Shown here: one piece after another, positions 50,191 to 60,229 of the stretch
How the letters are laid out: each line of letters begins with the position of its first letter
Numbering within the stretch: position 1 is the stretch's first letter
Assembly (NCBI RefSeq): GCF_035046485.1
Contig: NC_085137.1
Span: 11,052,252-11,116,251 of the forward strand
Origin: Aedes albopictus
Lineage: Eukaryota > Arthropoda > Insecta > Diptera > Culicidae
DNA: 64,000 nucleotides
Reading direction: 5' to 3'
Translations under genes and position numbers: made by a program
The notes under the pieces: model-generated
Told to the model about the DNA's origin: nothing
What the model saw: only the letters and a program-made list of their open reading frames with translations
The model's database searches: none

Positions 50191-52799
50191 ATTCGTAGTT
50201 TTCTGATTTTTTTTGTAGTTCTTTGGAGAGAAAACTATCAACAGTGTAACGCCAACTTGTTTTGGATAAATACGCAAATATTTAAAATCATAAAATGTAT
50301 GAGTTTTGGAGATCAATTTGAAGTTATATGAAAATTGTATATTTTTCCTGAAAAAAACGTAGTTTTCTGAATATTTTGTTATTTCTTGAAGAGAAAACTA
50401 TCGACAATGTTCTGCAAACTTGTTATGGATAAATACGCAAATATTTTAGAATCATAAAATGTATGAGAAATTAAACTCAATTTGAGGTTATATCAAAATT
50501 GTACATATCTGCTGAAAAAATCGTAGGTTTCTGAATTTTTTGTAGGTCTTTGGCCAGATTTATACCAATAATGGTCTGCAAGCATGTTCTGGATAAATAC
50601 GCAAATATTTTAAAATCATAATATGTATTGGATTTCGAGATTGGTTTGAAGTTATAACAAAATTGTATATTTTTCCTGAAAAATTCGTAGTTTTCTGAAT
50701 TTTCTGAAGTTTTTCTGCCAGATTTACATCAATAATGTTCTTGTTTTGGATAAATACGCAAATATATCGAAATCATAAAATATATGAGAAATTGAAATCA
50801 ATTTGAGTGTAAGTTAAAAATGTATATTTCTGCTAATAAAAATAGTAGTTTTCTGAATTTATAACCAAATTGTATATTTTTCCTGAAAAATTCGTAGTTT
50901 TCTTAATTTTTGTAGTTCTTCTGCCAGATTTACATCAATAATATTCTGCAAACTTGTTCTGGATAAAACCACAAAAATTTTAAAATCATAAAATGTATAG
51001 GAATTCGAGATTAGTTTGAAATTATAACAAAATTGTATATTTTTCCTGGAAAAATTCATAGTTTTCTGAATTTTTGTAATTCTTCTGTCAGATTTACATC
51101 AATAATGTTCTGCAAACTTGTTCTGGATAAATACGCAAAAAATGTAAAACCATAAAATTTATGGGATTTCGAGATCAATTTGAAATTATAACAAAATTGT
51201 ATATTTTTCTTGAAAAAAATCGTAGTTTTCTGAATATTGTGTAGTTCTTTGGCCAGATTTATATCAGTATTGTTCTAGATAAATACGCAAATATTTTAAA
51301 ATCATAAAATGCATGGAAATTCGAGATTAGTTTGAAGTTATAACAAAATTGTATATTTTTCCTGAAAAATTCGTAGTTTTCTGAATTGTTGTAGTTCTTT
51401 TGCCAGATTTACATCAATAATGTTCTGAAAGCTTTTCTCTATATATAAAAATGAGTTCGAAGTTTCTTTGAGGCAACAAAACTCACGAACGGGTGAACCG
51501 ATCAGCATGACTCTTGCACGGTTCGGTTCGTATTCGTGGTGGCTGTGTTTATATGTAAAAAAAAGTTACGAAAGTCTACGAAAAAGTAAGAAAATTGATA
51601 AAGTACTGATTTTTCATGAGCTAGGAAGAAAATCAACACGGCCGAAATACAATCAATCTAGAGTGCAGTGCTTTTTTGGGCTCAACAGTTGTCAAACCAT
51701 CACAAGACGGCAAGACGAAGTTTGCCGGGACAGCTAGTTCAGGATAAATACGCAAATATTTCAAAATCATAAAATGTATGGGAATTCGAAATTAGTTTGA
51801 AGTTATAACGATATTGTATATTTTTCCTGAATAATTCGTAGTTTTCTGAATTTTTGTAGTTCTTCTGCCAGATGTACATCATTAGTGTTCTGCAAACTTA
51901 TTTTGGAAAAATATGCAAACATTTTAAGCTCATAAAATGTATGGAAATTCGAGATTAGTTTGAAGTTATAACAAAATTGTATATTTTTCCTGAAAAAATC
52001 GTAAATTTCTGAATTTTTTGTAGTTTTTTGGCAAAATTTATATCAATAATGTTCTGCAAACTTGTTCTGAATAAATACGCAAATATTTTAAAATCATAAA
52101 ATGTATGGGAAGTTTGAAGTCATAACGAAATTGTATATTTTTCCTGAAAAATTCTTAGTTTTCTGAATTTATGTAGTTCTTCTGCTAGATTTACATCAAT
52201 AGTGTTCTGCAAACTTGTTTTGGATAAATATGCAAACATTTTAAAATCATAAAATGTATGGAAATTCGATATTAGTTTAAAATAATAACAAAATTGTATT
52301 TTTTTTCCTGAAAAATTCGTAGTTTTCTGAATTTTCGTAGTTCTTCTGCCAGATTTACATCAATAATGTTCTGCAAACTTGTTCTGGATAAATACGCAAA
52401 TATTTTAAAATCATAAAATGTATGGGAATTCGAGATTAGTTTGAAGTTATAACAAAATTGTATATTTTTCCTGAAAATTCGCAAATTTCTGAATTTTTGT
52501 AGTTCTTTTGCCAGATTTACATCAATAATGTTCTGGAAACTTGTTCTGGATTAATACGCAAATATTTTAAAATCATAAAATGTATGGGAATTCAAGATAA
52601 GTTTGAAGTTATAACAAAATTGTATATTTTTCCTGAAAAAATCGTAGATTTCTGAATTTTTTGTAGTTTTTTTGCCAAATTTGTATCAATAATGTTCTGC
52701 AAACTTGTTCTGGATAAATACGCAAATATTTTAAAACCATAAAATGTATGGGAATTCAAGATTAGTTTGAAGTTATAACGAAATTGTATATTTTTCTTG
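50191..52799 (-). repeat. 163-bp tandem array, right arm (~15 units, inverted)
   Basis: Reverse-complement units: CATAAAATGTATGGG-type landmarks at about 50,290, 50,454, 50,777, 50,990, 51,154, 51,303, 51,770, 52,094, 52,412, 52,577 and 52,739. The switch of orientation occurs near 50,190 (TTTTAAAAATTCGTAG) without a spacer. Confidence 0.92.
51436..51738 (+). mobile_element. Non-autonomous Helitron, 303 bp
   Basis: Starts TCTCTATATATAAAAATGAG and ends GACAGCTAGT (3' CTAGT). The hairpin CGGCAAGACGAAGTTTGCCG sits about a dozen bases before the 3' end. No TSD. It interrupts a unit of the right array. Same termini as the minus-strand Helitron at 24100-24589. Confidence 0.9.
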
Positions 52800-53359
52800 A
52801 AAAATTCGTAGTTTTCTGATTTTTTTTGATGTTCTTTGAAGAGAAAAATATCAACAATGTTCTGAGAATTTCTTCCTTAAGTATATGCGCACATTTGAAA
52901 ATAAAAAAATACATTGGTCATCGCGACAAATTTAAAGTTACAAAAGAAAATATGGTTTTTTCTGTATTATACGTAGTTTTGTGAATATATTGCAGTGCTT
53001 TGAGTGATAAATAATCACTATAATCACATTGATAGCTTTATTACACTCGTGTGGGCTATTCACCATTAAAAAATCATGTGGTCATCGCGATAAATTTAAA
53101 GTTCTGCTCGAACATAAAAATCTTACGAAATTTATAACGACTTGCTCCGGGTTTTTTAGTACTAGAAATTAGAATTTTTATCAGAGAAAATTTTCAAAAC
53201 ATGTATACTCATCTAGAGATCCTAAAAAATCCATTGCTAAAAAAATTTTTGAAATCGGGCTTGTAACGGCCGAGATATAGAAGGTTGAAATTAGCGTTCC
53301 AACCTTTTTTGAGGCATCGGCGTTTGAGTGTTAAGAAAAGTTTTTTTTATGAAATTAGT

Positions 53360-54260
53360 GGAAGATTTGCTGAAGTGCACTTACTTTCTAATCCCTGTAG
53401 AGTATTTTGAGAAACACATAAAAAATCTTTTTGTAAGAACTCCTGATCAAATCTTTAAAAAAATCTGAAGGATTTCTGTTCTGTTCTGGAGCAATTGTTG
53501 AATGAATTTCTGAAAGAATTCTTGGAAAAATCCCTAGAGGTGTCCTTTGAAGTAATCTTGGAGAAATTTCCGAGAAAATACACGAAGGAACGGAGAATCT
53601 TTGTATGATTTTCTGTAGGTTTCTCTGGAGAAATTTCTACTGGATAGTAATGCAAAAACTTCTACAGAAATTCCTTTCTTGATAGAATCCATGAAAAAGT
53701 TTCTGCGAAATCCCTGGGGATATTCACGAAGAAATCCCTCGAGAAGTTTGCAAAGTTTCTGTTTGAATTCTTAGATTTCCTGATAAATTCGCTATAAGAG
53801 AATCATTGGAAGAACTTCCTAAAAGAAGATCTTTCTGAATTTTAAGGCAATAACGAAAGGAAATCCAGAAGAAATTTCCTAAAGAATGCCTGAAAGAGCA
53901 TTTTCTGAATAAATTCATAGAATAATTCAGTAACAAATTTTGAAAACGACGTATAATCAATGCTACACCATTGATTATACGTCGTTTTCAAAATTTGTTA
54001 CTGAATTTATGAACTAACGTCTGGAGTAATTTCTTATGAAATTAATGAAGCTAAGAAGAAAAGACTCCATATTATGAAGATTTTTTACAGGAACTATTGG
54101 AGAAGTTTACGAAAGCAGGAATTTCTGAAACAATTCTTCAAAACTTTTCTATAGAAAACATAGAGTAAATTCTTCTTGTGTCATCTCGTAATTCATCGTG
54201 TGGAACTATCAGATGTTAAAAAAACGCAGTAATAAAAATACAAAAAAAAACTCGCAACTT
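53360..54260 (-). repeat. Worn 24-bp satellite
   Basis: GAAATTCCT / GGAATTTCT phrases with loose spacing, mixed orientation. No gene. Confidence 0.6.
53935..54006. repeat. Perfect 72-bp palindrome
   Basis: ATTCAGTAACAAATTTTGAA... reads into CAATG-CTACAC-CATTG and back to ...CAAAATTTGTTACTGAAT: arms of 33 bp without mismatch around a 6-nt loop. No TSD seen. Such fresh palindromes can arise by template switching. Confidence 0.85.
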
Positions 54261-54286
54261 GGAGGACCAGTGAACCAATATCAAAT

Positions 54287-55164
54287 CACAGACAAACATA
54301 CGTAACACTTCGAACATTTTTCAATTCAAGTCATAGTCACGGAAACATATTCGACCAATGCTAAAAGGACTAGGTGGCGGTAGTGGGCAAACGTCAAACT
54401 CAAACAAAAGGGATGCGAGCGCCACGGATTTTTTTTTTGTTTTTTTAATGTGTAAAGTAGTGAACCACTTGGGCAGCGGCCGGTATTTTGGGCACTCTTC
54501 GCTATAACTCAGTCAATTCCAAACCAATTGACTTGAAATTTTGTACACGGCTAGATATTATACTTATTTCACCGCATTCCAAGAAGTTTGTCAAAATTGA
54601 CTGAGTCCAGAAAAGTGTCCAGAAATAGAAGCCACTGCCCAAGTGGCTCGGCTCCGTACTAATCGGATACTTCTCACTACATCGGCATACACCGCGTTCC
54701 ATAGTACCGAGCCCAGAATTGACCCCTGAGGCAGCCCCGCGGTTTTTGTTTTTTGTTTTTATCTTTTTCAAATGGTAACTAATCTGATTAATCTACTCAA
54801 CCCAGAAGAGAGAAAGATAAAGTAGCGAACCACTTGGGCAGCGACCGGTATTATGGACACTTTTCGCTATAACTCAGTCAATTCCAAACCAATTGACTTG
54901 AAATTTTGTACACGGCTATATAATATACGTATCTCATCGCGTTCCAGAAATTGTGTCAATTGGCTCAGAATTGGCTGAGTAATTGCAGAGAAGTGCCCAA
55001 AATAGGACCCCTGCCGAAATGGTTCCACTTCCCTATTTTAACTAAAAGCTAATTCTACACTTGAGCGTCACGGATGGCCGGTTGGTCACCTATCAAATTT
55101 TTATGTAAACCGGTAAATCAGTGTACGATGGGAATTATCAGAAAATTACGTCTGTTTGTATGTG
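54287..55164. mobile_element. CACAGA-family MITE, copy 4, expanded by inner insertions
   Basis: CACAGACAAACATACGT and ACGTCTGTTTGTATGTG ends, TSD ATCAAAT (54280-54286, 55165-55171). At 878 bp it is three times longer than other copies because of a further repeat (54453-55040) inserted in it. Confidence 0.85.
54453..55040. repeat. Two direct copies of a ~160-bp CCACTTGGGCAGC repeat
   Basis: The segment starting AAAGTAGTGAACCACTTGGG (about 54,453) and containing TATAACTCAGTCAATTCCAA and TTGTACACGGCTA recurs 365 bp later (about 54,818). The stretch between them differs. Confidence 0.8.
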
Positions 55165-55209
55165 ATCAAATGTTCTTGCAAGGTATTTATTAATTGGCTA
55201 CTTTAGCTG

Positions 55210-55552
55210 TATTGAGATAGTTCCATATTCTGAATCTGCATGCAAAACTGAACCGAAAACCAAATTTTCATGAATTTTGGTGCCCGGGAACCTATTTAAA
55301 AATCAGTTTGAAGTTTGTATGGGAGCGATTTGTCGAATCACCCCTAGTTACATTTTGTACTTGGCGGAGCTGTCAAGCGTTGCCCAGCTGTCAAAAGGTG
55401 ATTTCGAAAAATCTCTTCGAAATTGATTTTAGGTACCAAAATAAAGTTCTAAAAATTTGAAAAAAATCATAGTGGTTCAAAAAAAGGTGCTCTTTCGTAT
55501 AAAATCAAAAAATTAATACATTCGTCTTAATTTAAAAACCCAATTGGACTCT
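55210..55552. repeat. Dispersed repeat R55, copy 2 (empty gypsy site)
   Basis: Reverse complement of 12941-13249 plus 17863-17895. Here the sequence is uninterrupted (GCTAAAG...ATATTCTGAATCTGCATGC), so it shows the locus before the gypsy insertion. Confidence 0.78.
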
Positions 55553-56757
55553 ATAAATTGAGACAAAACTCTGTGCCGACACCGACAAGTCAAGCAGTTG
55601 GTGAGCTGTCACACAGTGCAAACGAACATTTTTTTAAGTTGATGTTTGGTATCAGAATAATGCAGTTAAATGCAAAAAAAATAATCATGGTGACATGCAA
55701 CAAAGTTGAAAATGAAAAAAAAATAAAGTTATTTGGAAGTTTAAAAAAAAAGAGAAAATGAAAAATTTTAGTATTCTACTAAAATGTTTCATATTTTACA
55801 TGATATTTGGAAAGGAAAGAAAAGAAAATGAAAACAAATTGTAAGAAGAAAAAACAAAAACAAGCTTGTTGATAAAAATGAAAACTAGATTGAATTCAAA
55901 AACTAACTAGCAAAAATTCCAGAATGGAGCGGTTCCACGAAACTACCTCAACAGGAAAGCGAACAACAAGGTTCCAGCGATTGCTAATACACGATGTAAA
56001 CAAAAACAGAGTCCGAAGATGATGATCATGATGATATGTGGGTATGCTGACCAATCCCGGCCTGGTCGTTGGTCAGAAGGGGCGGCACAGCGGTGGATTG
56101 CCAACGATGACGAAGCCACTTAAAATGTATAGTCAGTCACAGTCCGGCGTTCGTATACCTACCTACCTATAGTTAGTCAGTCGTTCAATGATATGTGGTT
56201 AAAATTTCTGGATCTGGTGGCTTCACGCGAGAAGGACGCCGCGCAAAAGTAACCGGCTAGTGCCGGTTTGGCCACGGCTGTGAGGCTTGAGAGGTACCCG
56301 TCGATGATCGCTTTTATGAGGTGTGCTTTCCCGTTTCTGCTGTTGCTGGTGTTGTTCAAATTGAGCCGGTTTTTGCGTTTTCTTCCGCTCGGTTCCGCTG
56401 CTGATTGACTGACTGCGGACATCGCAATTTACGGGGAAGTGGGCGTGAGATGTCCAATGTTGGATGTTAATTTCAGAGAAACCTGTCAGAATTTTTATTT
56501 TGCAGTGTTCCATGAGATTTTGGATCTACCTCCTCTGCGATGTTGTGTTGGGCTTCAGCCATAGATTCTGAGCAGAATTTGTATCAGATCTACCTTCGTT
56601 TTCGCTTCGAAATTACTGTCGCTGCTGACTTCGACAGTTATTATCGACGCAGCACTAAATCGAAGTCGCGACTCGCGCGACATGCGAAGCAAATTTGAAT
56701 CGTTTATTCGCATTGCGCATCATTCAGCTAATTAAGGACCGATTTCTTCGCCTCGGC
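55553..56757. other. Unique sequence, no gene shown
   Basis: The A-rich part to 55,900 has no feature. 55,970-56,420 is GC-richer with frames on the minus strand (e.g. SGRKRKNRLNLNNTSNSRNG) that lack splice or family support. 56,640-56,750 is related to 61,200-61,265. Confidence 0.35.
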
Positions 56758-56761
56758 TTAA

Positions 56762-57707
56762 CCGGTAAGCTATAGGCTTACCCTAGCCTGGTACATGGTT
56801 TATATGGAAAAATACAAAAAAATGGAAAAACTTCTGTATACTTTTTGAGTTCCACTTTGGTCTCATATCCACTGTGCAAAATTTCAAATCGATCGAAAAA
56901 ACTATTTTTTTTTAGCGCCCGCCATTCTTAGTTTTTCATACGATTTACTATGGAGAAATTTTACTTCTGCGAAGAAAAATTGCTAGGAGTCACCCCTAGA
57001 CCCTTAAAAATAAATCGATGAATGATTTCTGTAGAAAAAATCACGAGGAATCAGACATCCGAAGACCGCAAACCGATGCGACGTTCTTGGAAATGTTATC
57101 AAGCCTCGCCCGATTGATAAATTGACGAGATTTTTTTATTTATTGTTATTCCTTACATAAATAAAAAAAAATAAAAAAGAAAATCGCGTTAAGTACTGTT
57201 CCTTTGAATTCCACTAAGAATTTGCATCCTTTGACAGATACGTATTTCGACCTCAACTGTAAGGTCGTCTTCAGTGTCTTGTACTTGACTCGAGTCACAG
57301 TACTTAACGCGATTTTCGTTTTATTTACAGATATTCCCCTAACAAGCCCAGGTTAATCATCATATTCCTTACATGTTAAACGGTTTTCAATCAATAACTT
57401 TTTCCACATGTCTTGAATCGCTTTGCGGTCTTCGGAGGGATTGTCCCTCGTAAAATTTCCAACAGAAATCATTCATCGATATATTTTTAGGGATTAAGGG
57501 GCAACCTGTGGCGATTTTTCTTTGAAAAAAATATTTTCCCCATAGTAAATCGTATGAAAACTTAAAATGGCTGGCGCTAAAATATAGTTTCTCCGATCGA
57601 GCTGAAATTTTGCACAGTTTATATGGGGCCAAAATGAAACTCAAAAAGTGTACAGGAGTAAAATGTCTTTTTGTGTCCCACGATATTACCCATATAGTTG
57701 AACCTGG
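56762..57707. mobile_element. TTAA-flanked fold-back element hosting a retroposon
   Basis: Arms of about 290 bp (roughly 56,800-57,080 and 57,405-57,690) are diverged inverted copies (CATACGATTTACTATGG, AAATCGATGAATGATTTCTG). TTAA occurs at 56758-56761 and 57708-57711 with short CC..GG ends. The centre is interrupted at 57159-57363. Confidence 0.65.
57159..57363 (+). mobile_element. ~205-bp retroposon with 11-12-bp TSD and hammerhead-like motif
   Basis: TSD TATTCCTTACAT (57147-57158, 57363-57374). The 3' end ACAAGCCCAGGTTAATCATC is shared with the 22-bp insertion at 48478. Inside, AAATCGCGTTAAGTACTGT occurs in both orientations (57182-57200, 57297-57315). The minus strand between them holds CTGAAGA-C-GACC...GGTC-GAAA, again a hammerhead-like core as in Penelope-like elements. 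Confidence 0.65.
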
Positions 57708-57748
57708 TTAACGCTTCAGCCCGGATGAAAAAATCACCTCTTCTAAGA

Positions 57749-58000
57749 CACAGACAAACAGACGTAAAATCTAGAATAATTTTTGTGAAAATCCATCACC
57801 CAGCTCACACTACCATTACCCGGTGGAAATGTTTCACGAAACACTGCGTTGTGATAGAAGCCGCTAGTGTCAAACGTCAAACGCAAAGATAAACGATGCG
57901 TGCGCATTTAGTTCTGAAAGCCACAACTATGAAGCTTTAAAATGGGCGTTAAAAGCGTGGTCGATGGAAACTTCGCAAGTGTTACGTCTGTTTGTCTGTG
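57749..58000. mobile_element. CACAGA-family MITE, copy 5
   Basis: CACAGACAAACAGACGTAA to TTACGTCTGTTTGTCTGTG (19-bp match with the family ends), TSD TCTAAGA (57742-57748, 58001-58007). 252 bp. Confidence 0.9.
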
Positions 58001-58007
58001 TCTAAGA

Positions 58008-58413
58008 AACATAAAAATGGGTAAAAACTCAATTTTTGCACCTAAGGTCACGTCGGAATTCAACCAAAAGCATAATAAGTTCAGGCACAATCAGCATGTC
58101 TGGATGTATAATCCTGAAGACACGATCATTTGCAGCCGTTGCGTTCACTGATACACATCGGGTTTCACTGGCGTTCATGCAGCGCAGCACAGATTTTATA
58201 TTCAAATTTCTCTATTCGATAATAAACATATTATCTTCAATTGGAGCGGGGGAGATTATTCTAGCACTACATTTAGAAATCGCAGTTAGACAAACTGGGA
58301 TTCATATGTAGAATTATTGAACTCGCAATCAATAACAACGGGAGAAATTATAGATTCAATACAAATGTTAGAATCATTTTATCAAAGGGTAAATGAAAGT
58401 ATCATCAATTCTT
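58008..58413. other. No gene recognised
   Basis: A frame ending at 58,149 with QHVWMYNPEDTIICSRCVH looks mildly protein-like (two Cys, one His) but has no start of its own outside the MITE and no splice context. Confidence 0.3.
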
Positions 58414-58417
58414 TTAA

Positions 58418-58520
58418 GGTGGAGATATGACGAAGCTCAACTTTTCAGAGCAAACCGTCCTATGGTTCTTCAGATTTGTGCTTTTGAAAATTCTGGCTGT
58501 GGCTTCGTCATATCTTCATC
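58418..58520. mobile_element. 103-bp TTAA-flanked MITE
   Basis: GGTGGAGATATGACGAAGC and GCTTCGTCATATCTTCATC are inverted ends (17 of 19) between TTAA at 58414-58417 and 58521-58524. Confidence 0.82.
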
Positions 58521-58675
58521 TTAACAGCAGTTGTCCCATTATACCACTATCGTCTTCTACTAAAGACGTGCCATGGTGAAACTCTAAACTGGATCGCCTT
58601 AGATTTTTTTTTTCATAAAATGTTTACTAAAGCGAAATAAACCGGAGATTTAACTCAGTACAAGAAAGCCCTGCC

Positions 58676-58917
58676 GCCGGGGCCCGTGGCGCAATTGGTT
58701 TAACGTTTGCTTCATAAGCAGATGGACCCCCAACCGGACATCTAAAACCTCGTGCTCATCATTCTATCATGATAGGATAGATAGATAGTGAAAGCAGCAC
58801 AACGGCAACCAGTTCGATATAGTACAATTGAAATAGAATACATTTAGGCGCTCACGCAGTGCCGTAGTGAACAATATAGGGCTTTAAATTAGGTTAAGTG
58901 ATTGAAGAATAAAAAAA
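58676..58917 (+). mobile_element. tRNA-derived SINE, 242 bp, 14-bp TSD
   Basis: Begins near GGCCCGTGGCGCAATTGG and continues like the 5' half of a tRNA with a CAT anticodon-like loop (GCTTCATAAGC), followed by unrelated body and an A-rich 3' tail. The flank AAGAAAGCCCTGCC / AAGAAAGACCTGCC (58662-58675, 58918-58931; one mismatch) is a TSD. It differs from Feilai in head and body. Confidence 0.82.
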
Positions 58918-58931
58918 AAGAAAGACCTGCC

Positions 58932-59491
58932 TGAATACAACAACGAAATTCCAAAATCTAAACGAAAATGGTGGGTTCTGACATGTAAAAACATGAACAG
59001 CATTCCTGTTGTCGCAAGAAACGCTTGCAAAAGATCCTACAAATGAATTGGGAGATCAGAAACGTGACGATGGAGCTTTTATTAAAACTCCTCGTGAAAT
59101 TTTGGGAAGATCGCAGCACGCTGTGGTGGCGTACGGACGCGTTTCCCAGGTTGGAACTGAATCAAAAACGAATTCGACATAAGCAGGCCAACATGAATTC
59201 GTGCAGTGGACCATGTTTAGTTTTGGATGGAGCCGTTCTGCATATTTCGTACTTTCGTATACTTGTTTTGAGTGATAAGCATGTTTTGAATAAAAAGTGC
59301 TAGGTAGTGGAAGAAACCATATAAACTAAGCCTCGTGTTTCGTTGAACTGGGAAATTATAGTTTGGGAATAGAAAGAAGACTTCCTACTAAGCGAAATTA
59401 GAAAAAAAAAGTGTCAACGCAATGTGCAGGAAATTGTGTTCCGTCTGAGTGTTTCGTGTGCAGCAAGTGGACCCGGGTGAAGCCAGAATCA
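58932..59491. other. No gene recognised
   Basis: Moderate-GC sequence ahead of the candidate exon at 59492. Parts could be 5' UTR, but there is no independent proof. Confidence 0.3.
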
Positions 59492-60199
59492 ATGCCGAAT
59501 AGCTACACATTCATTGTGGCAACGCTGATGCCACAGAATGTTCAGAATATTACCCCAACTAAAACCTGGATGCGGTGAGATCTTTCTTATTTATTTGTTT
59601 TCATTTTCTTACATAAGTACCGGGTATTTTAAAAATTATAAAGGATTTATGAAGGGTGGGATCTGCAATGCTTTTTTATTTTCGTTTCAGAGAGCGAGTA
59701 ATGGCGCTTAAGCCTAGGCTTTCGAGCCTGAACACAAGGATCAAATACCTGTGTCCCATCCCCGGAGAAGGCATACCAATGGAATGCGTATTAACCTTCT
59801 TAGCTTCACCAGATGCGAATATTATGAAACGTATAAAATACGGCAGACTTCAGTGGGCTGGACACGTAGTGCGAATGTCGGAAGAAAGAATAGCGAAAAC
59901 AATATTCAGCAGAGAACCCGGTAGAGGTAGGCGACTTCGTGGGCGGCCGCGAAATCGCTGGCTGCACGCGGTTGAAGAAGATCTACGATCCCTACACGTT
60001 CGAGGAAACTGGAGGAACATCGACCAAGACCGACGAAGATGGTGCTCTACTATACGCTCGGCATTGGAGTAAAGTTACTTTGTAGCCAACAAAGTATCAA
60101 GGTAAGGTAGCTTCACCACTCCCAACGATTCTGTACCTAAACCTCATTCCCCTGATAACGAAACGGTTGGTACGGTTGTCCCCGTTTCTTCACTCATAA
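59492..60199 (+). pseudogene. Possible two-exon gene broken by a LINE insertion
   Basis: Exon 1 would be 59492-59574 (ATG; MPNSYTFIVATLMPQNV...; donor GTGAGA). Exon 2 would start at 59691 after TTTTCGTTTCAG, in phase, and reads ERVMALKPRLSSLNTRIKYL before a 296-bp LINE (59812-60107). If the LINE and one TSD copy are ignored, this frame stays open to the stop at 60197-60199. A second frame over the same bases (EPEHKDQIPVSHP ... then PNDSVPKPHSPDNETVGTVV) is also open across the insertion and looks more protein-like, so the coding frame is uncertain. No family recognised. Confidence 0.25.
59812..60107 (+). mobile_element. 296-bp 5'-truncated LINE with 11-bp TSD
   Basis: TSD TAGCTTCACCA (59801-59811, 60108-60118). 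It encodes the last ~80 residues of a LINE ORF2: KYGRLQWAGHVVRMSEERIA, GRGRRLRGRPRNRW, VEEDLRSL, then a stop, and a short 3' UTR ending GTATCAAGGTAAGG. Same family as 49039-49226, and this copy's frame is intact. Confidence 0.9.
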
Positions 60200-60229
60200 A
60201 ATTCGAAAACTTGTGTCAATCATGTTATT

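Larger units (their letters stand above)
46781..53330. mobile_element. Giant 6.55-kb fold-back element with TTAA TSD
   Basis: TTAA at 46777-46780 and 53331-53334 brackets a unit that begins CACTC and ends GAGTG. Its outer ~550 bp on each side (46781-47330; 52800-53330) are near-perfect inverted copies (e.g. CACACGAGTGTAATAAAGCT in both). Inside, an array of ~163-bp repeats runs on the plus strand to about 50,190 and then the same repeats run inverted to about 52,800. The left terminus has a 28-bp extra piece that looks like a duplicated end. No ORF resembles a transposase; frames through the array are repeat by-products. TTAA points to a piggyBac- or Kolobok-type transposase acting in trans. 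Confidence 0.88.

Noticed and set aside
47331..52799. CRISPR-like array because of regular repeats
   Set aside because: 163-bp diverged units without spacers in a eukaryotic genome; transposon arms.
58680..58730. A functional tRNA-Met gene at the GCTTCATAAGC loop
   Set aside because: No T-arm or 3' half follows, and TSDs bracket a 242-bp unit with an A-rich tail, so it is a SINE head.
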